64,000 bases of DNA from AWTP1-13 sp963840075. GTDB lineage: Bacteria; Pseudomonadota; Alphaproteobacteria; Rhizobiales; Hyphomicrobiaceae. A model generated the notes under the pieces. The model was not told the DNA's origin and ran no database searches. It saw only the letters and a list, made by a program, of their open reading frames with translations. Below are positions 60,641-64,000 of the stretch, piece by piece. The position numbers were made by a program, and so were the translations under genes. Location: NCBI GenBank assembly GCA_963840075.1, contig CAWIXS010000027.1, forward strand, positions 124,001 through 188,000. Direction: 5' to 3'. The first letter of the stretch is position 1. Each line of letters starts with the position of its first letter.

Positions 60641-61051
60641 ATGACCCCGGCGGGCATCCTTGAGACCGTGCTCTACGCGCAGGACCTGGGCGCGGCCGAG
60701 GCCTTCTATCGCGACGTGCTGGGCTTGGAGCCATTTGCCAACGTCGCCGGCCGGCACCTGTTCTACCGCTGCGGCGGCCAGGTGCTGCTGATCTTCAACC
60801 CGGAGGCCACGGAGGTGGGGCCGGCGCCCGATGCGCTCCCCGTGCCGCCGCACGGCGCACGCGGGCCGGGGCACGTCTGCTTCCGCGCCACGGCGGCCGA
60901 GATCGACGCCTGGGTCGGCCGGCTGCGGCGCATGGGCGTCGCGGTCGAGGCCGACTTCGAATGGCCGAGGGGCGGCCGGTCGATCTACTTCCGCGATCCC
61001 GCCGGCAACTGCCTGGAGTTCGCCGAGCCGCGCATCTGGGGCCTCGGGTAG
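60641..61051 (+). CDS. VOC (glyoxalase/bleomycin-resistance) family protein
   Basis: A 136-residue single vicinal-oxygen-chelate protein. ILETVLYAQDLGAAEAFYRD, LFYRCGGQVLLIFNPEAT, PGHVCFRATAAEIDAWVGRL and SIYFRDPAGNCLEFAEPRIW show the paired beta-alpha-beta-beta-beta modules. Metal ligands: His in GPGHVCF and Glu in CLEFAEP are present; the first ligand position (ETVLYA) has Glu/Tyr rather than His. It may be a dioxygenase, a glyoxalase-like enzyme or a binding protein. Probably co-transcribed with rph, 46 bases upstream. Confidence 0.87.
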   Translation: MTPAGILETVLYAQDLGAAEAFYRDVLGLEPFANVAGRHLFYRCGGQVLLIFNPEATEVGPAPDALPVPPHGARGPGHVCFRATAAEIDAWVGRLRRMGVAVEADFEWPRGGRSIYFRDPAGNCLEFAEPRIWGLG

Positions 61052-61080
61052 GACGCTGGCGCGCCGGTGGAGGCCTGCGG

Positions 61081-61298
61081 CGCGCGACTCCCTCTCCCCG
61101 CCGCCCTCGGCCATCCGCGGATGTGTGCTGGCCACAACGACCCGAGGGCGACGGGGCGAGGGCTGGGGTGAGGGGCTGCGAAGGGCGGTGCCCTGTCAGC
61201 GCGGGGCCGCGATGAATCGTAAAGGCGGCAGCGTGATCGGAGGCTCCCCGCGGAGGGGTTTCCTCATGTGGCTGCCCCTCACCCTAACCTTCTCCTCA
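61081..61298 (-). repeat. About 220-bp structured intergenic repeat, copy B
   Basis: The same element as 42131-42350 in reverse orientation, colinear from GACTCCCTCTCCCC to the end at CCCTCACCCTAACCTTCTCC. Internal landmarks CGAGGGCGACGGGG, GGAGGCTCC and GTGAGGGGC are shared. The 210 bases from here to kup hold its promoter but no other recognised feature. Confidence 0.85.
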
Positions 61299-61507
61299 TC
61301 GATGCACCAGCTGCTGCATCTTTCTGAACGGTGTTCTCAGTCTCCAGATGCGAGTGCTTGTGGTGCATGCCGGAGCACTGCCGCGCGCGCATCCCGGAAT
61401 CAGCCTGTGGATTGTGCAGGCGCTCTTTCGCGGCGCCAGGGGCGGGTGTATAAGCCGCGCCCACTCGCTTTGGCTCCTGCGCCTCCAGCAGTCGGAAACC
61501 TGCCTAC

Positions 61508-63424
61508 ATGGCACCATCAAGGGCCGCGGCGTCTAACGCCGAAAGCGGGCGCGGTACTCCGGACAAGCATTTCTGGGCGCTGACGCTGGGCTCCATCGGC
61601 GTCGTCTACGGCGACATCGGCACCTCGCCGCTCTACGCCCTGAAAGAGGCCGTGCAGGCCGCCACCCAGCGGGGAGCGGGAGGCGAGGACGCGGTCCTGG
61701 GCATCCTCTCGCTGATGACCTGGACGCTGCTCCTCGTCGTCACCTTGAAGTACGTGCTGATCCTGCTCCACGCCGACAACAAGGGCGAGGGTGGCACTTT
61801 CGCCCTGATGGCGCTGGGACAGTCGGTAGCGAAGCGCAGCGCGCCGCTCATTCTGGCGCTGGGGGTAGCCGGCGCCGCCTTCTTCTACGGCGATGCCGTG
61901 ATCACACCGGCCATCACGGTCCTGGGCGCCATGGAGGGCCTGAAGCTGGTCGCGCCGCAAGTGCCGCAGATCGAGTACGCGGTGCTGCCCGTCTCGATGT
62001 TCATCCTGGTAGCTCTCTTCGTCGTGCAGTCGCGTGGCACCGCGAAGATCGCGCAGTTCTTCGGGCCGGTGATGCTGGTCTGGTTCGCGGTGCTCTCCAT
62101 CGGAGGGCTTGTGCACCTGATCGACGACCCGCGCGTGTTTCTGGCGCTCAACCCCTGGCTCGGCGTGAAGTTCGTCCTGACGTACGGCATCGTCGGCCTG
62201 GTCGTCATGGGCCTGGTCTTCCTGGTCGCCACGGGGGCGGAGGCCCTCTACGCCGACCTCGGGCATTTCGGACGCAGGCCGATCCGCGCCGCCTGGCTCG
62301 GTCTCGTGCTGCCGGCGCTCGCGCTCAACTATTTCGGCCAGGGCGCGCTGCTGCTGGCGGACCCGGAAGCCATCGAGAACCCCTTCTACCGCCTCTATCC
62401 GAGCTGGGCGCTGATCCCCATGGTGGTGCTGGCGACGGTGGCGGCCGTCATCGCCAGCCAGGCGGTGATTACCGGAGCCTTCTCCTTCACGCGCCAGGCG
62501 ATCCAGCTCGGGCTGATCCCGAGGTTGCAGATCCGCCACACCTCGGAGAGCGTCGCCGGGCAGATCTATCTGCCGCGCGTCAACCAGATCCTGCTTGTCG
62601 CCGTGCTGCTGGTCACCTTGACCTTCCGCAGCGCGACCGACCTGGCGGCAGCCTACGGCCTGGCTGTGACCGCAACCATGGTGATCGACAGCCTGATGGC
62701 GTTTTTCGTGATCTGGCGCTGCTGGAACTGGCCGGTGTGGAAGGCGGCGGCCCTGATGCTGCCTCTGCTGCTGATCGAGCAGGTGTTCCTGTCCGCCAAC
62801 CTGCTGAAAATCCCCGAGGGTGGCTGGCTGCCGCTGCTGGTCGGCGGCACCGTCGCTCTCTTGGTGTTCAGCTGGGTACGCGGAACCAGGAGCCTCGCCC
62901 GTGCCACCCGCAAGGACGAGGCGGACCTGCAATGGCTGACGCGCAAGCTCGACGCCAAGCCGCCGCATCGCGTGCCCGGAACCGCCGTGTTCCTCACCGC
63001 CGATCCCAACGCCGCGCCGACGGCGCTGTTGCACAACCTCAAGCACAACCGCGTGCTGCACGAGCGCAACATCATCCTCACCATCAAGACCGAGGACGTG
63101 CCGCGGGTGGCGCGCCACGAGCGCATCGAGATCGACCGGATCGCGGACACCTTCATCCGGGTGGTCGCACATTACGGCTTCATGGAGACCCCGAGCGTGC
63201 CGAAGATCATCGAGCACTGCCGGCGCAAGGACCTCAACATCGACATCGCCGCCACCTCCTTCTTCCTGTCGCGGCGCACGCTCAAGACCACCTTGAAGTC
63301 GGAGCTGCCGCGCTGGCAGGAGCGGCTGTTCATCTGGCTCGCAGGACGTGCTGAGGACGCCACCGAGTATTTCCGCATCCCGAGCGACCGGGTGGTGGAG
63401 GTGGGCACGCAGGTCATGGTCTGA
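61508..63424 (+). CDS. kup: Potassium uptake transporter Kup
   Basis: A 638-residue K+/H+ symporter. The signature FWALTLGSIGVVYGDIGTSP begins the first of 12 membrane helices; further family blocks are LHADNKGEGGTFALMALGQS, GDAVITPAITVLGAMEGLKL, EALYADLGHFGRRPIRAAWL, LNYFGQGALLLADPEAIENP and QIYLPRVNQILLVAVLLVTL. The hydrophilic C-terminal domain (about 450-638) includes VPGTAVFLTADPNAAPTALL and YGFMETPSVPKIIEHCRRKD. Complete. Monocistronic, with its start after the 220-bp repeat. Confidence 0.96.
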   Translation: MAPSRAAASNAESGRGTPDKHFWALTLGSIGVVYGDIGTSPLYALKEAVQAATQRGAGGEDAVLGILSLMTWTLLLVVTLKYVLILLHADNKGEGGTFALMALGQSVAKRSAPLILALGVAGAAFFYGDAVITPAITVLGAMEGLKLVAPQVPQIEYAVLPVSMFILVALFVVQSRGTAKIAQFFGPVMLVWFAVLSIGGLVHLIDDPRVFLALNPWLGVKFVLTYGIVGLVVMGLVFLVATGAEALYADLGHFGRRPIRAAWLGLVLPALALNYFGQGALLLADPEAIENPFYRLYPSWALIPMVVLATVAAVIASQAVITGAFSFTRQAIQLGLIPRLQIRHTSESVAGQIYLPRVNQILLVAVLLVTLTFRSATDLAAAYGLAVTATMVIDSLMAFFVIWRCWNWPVWKAAALMLPLLLIEQVFLSANLLKIPEGGWLPLLVGGTVALLVFSWVRGTRSLARATRKDEADLQWLTRKLDAKPPHRVPGTAVFLTADPNAAPTALLHNLKHNRVLHERNIILTIKTEDVPRVARHERIEIDRIADTFIRVVAHYGFMETPSVPKIIEHCRRKDLNIDIAATSFFLSRRTLKTTLKSELPRWQERLFIWLAGRAEDATEYFRIPSDRVVEVGTQVMV

Positions 63425-63559
63425 GGACGGGAGGAGCGTGCGGCCGCTTTTCGCCTTCACACCGCTGTGAACGCTGGAGGCGGGAATTTCCGGCTAGGCT
63501 TCACCGTCTTGAGGATGGCGACGCAGATCGGCATTTCCAACAGATCGAGAGGAGAGCGC

Positions 63560-64000
63560 ATGCTCGAGGGTAGCGCAAGGAAATGGCTCGTGGCCGCCGC
63601 CGCGGCCTTGGCGATTGTAGCTTTTACCCCGGAGGGGTCGTGGGCCGTCGGCGATCCCCCGCCCGACCCGCCGCAGGACAAGCCCAAACCCAAACCCAAG
63701 CCCAAGCAGAAGGGCAAGCAGGAGAGCAAGAAGAAGGAGAAGAGCAGCTCGCTTGATCAGGACCAGATCTACAGCCTGGGCTACTGGCAGGCGAAGAACG
63801 GCGCGCATGCCGCCGCCCTCGCCACCCTGCGGACGGCCGGCAAGCAGGACGATCCGCGCATCCAGACCATGATCGGCTTCACGCTGCGCAAGCTCGGCCG
63901 GGTCGACGAGGCCTTCCCCTATTACCTCAGGGCGCTGGCGACCCGACCCGAGGCGACGACCACGCGCCAGTACCTGGGCGAGGCCTACCTGCAGATCGGC
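63560..64000 (+). CDS. Secreted TPR-repeat protein (5' part)
   Basis: An open frame running off the window. Signal peptide MLEGSARKWLVAAAAALAIV (cleavage near SWAVGD), a Pro-Lys repeat (KPKPKPKPKQKGKQESKKKE) as a charged spacer, then TPR units: DQIYSLGYWQAKNGAHAAAL, RIQTMIGFTLRKLGRVDEAF and YYLRALATRPEATTTRQYLG. Such proteins are periplasmic or cell-envelope scaffolds. GGAGAG lies before ATG 63560. The rest, and any further domains, are outside the window. Confidence 0.85.
   Translation, partial: MLEGSARKWLVAAAAALAIVAFTPEGSWAVGDPPPDPPQDKPKPKPKPKQKGKQESKKKEKSSSLDQDQIYSLGYWQAKNGAHAAALATLRTAGKQDDPRIQTMIGFTLRKLGRVDEAFPYYLRALATRPEATTTRQYLGEAYLQIG

Overview
The window is GC-rich, densely packed chromosomal DNA that reads as an alphaproteobacterium. 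The main evidence is the block rho-hemJ-hemE / ppsR-maf-aroE-coaE-dnaQ, an alphaproteobacterial arrangement around the replication origin, together with an HvrA-type H-NS protein. The sequence does not fix the order (Rhodospirillales/Hyphomicrobiales-like). No tRNA, rRNA, CRISPR array, transposase or phage structural gene was recognised.

Layout. 0-5.8 kb: the 3' end of a thiolase gene, an accessory membrane protein with its own terminator, frameshifted cutA, nadK, and a MaoC/CitE-type pair. 6-11 kb: a small operon (membrane protein, winged-helix regulator, UppS paralogue) with a perfect operator-like palindrome, then a cobalamin-type radical SAM enzyme and a DSD1-type PLP enzyme. 11-14 kb: DUF2076, a secreted protein and a cyclase-family hydrolase. 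14-17 kb: a copper-handling cluster (two PCuAC-type chaperones, outer-membrane transporter, DUF2946). 17-24 kb: membrane metallophosphoesterase, M15-type peptidase, acyl-CoA ligase, frameshifted SDR, small Cys/His protein, and a miniature inverted-repeat element. 24-38 kb: GNAT, polA, H-NS, prmB, amidohydrolase, then the conserved origin-proximal block; the 395-bp gap between the divergent hemE and ppsR is the best oriC candidate. 38-46.5 kb: prolyl iminopeptidase, DUF4212/SSS symporter pair, a CrbR-like regulator and a CrbS-like symporter-kinase hybrid, mscL. 46.6-49.9 kb: a radical SAM enzyme, a tiny Gly-rich ORF coupled to it, a JmjC-type hydroxylase, gpt. 50-57.6 kb: puuD remnant, heme-degrading monooxygenase, two coupled P-loop GTPases, sarcosine-oxidase-like enzyme, a candidate small RNA with a strong terminator, a YeeZ-like SDR and queG. 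57.9-64 kb: uppP, ptsN, rph, glyoxalase-fold protein, kup and the start of a TPR protein.

Repeats. At least three dispersed non-coding families occur: a GGGGTC-N-GACCCC palindrome family (two copies supply the last codons and stop of a gene), a CCGGGGACAAGCCCCGG / CCGGCG...CGCCGG family in four intergenic gaps, and a ~220-bp structured element in opposite orientations at 42.1 and 61.1 kb.

Frameshifts. At least seven single-base frame breaks lie inside otherwise intact conserved genes (cutA, DSD1 enzyme, outer-membrane transporter, SDR, CrbS-like kinase twice, puuD remnant). So many in 64 kb suggests residual sequencing or assembly indels as much as real pseudogenes, and affected genes are annotated as single loci.

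The observation most worth following is the 46.6-49.0 kb trio: a small peptide frame between a JmjC-type oxygenase and a radical SAM enzyme, with its stop codon overlapping the radical SAM start, an arrangement that would suit an undescribed peptide-modification (RiPP-like) system.
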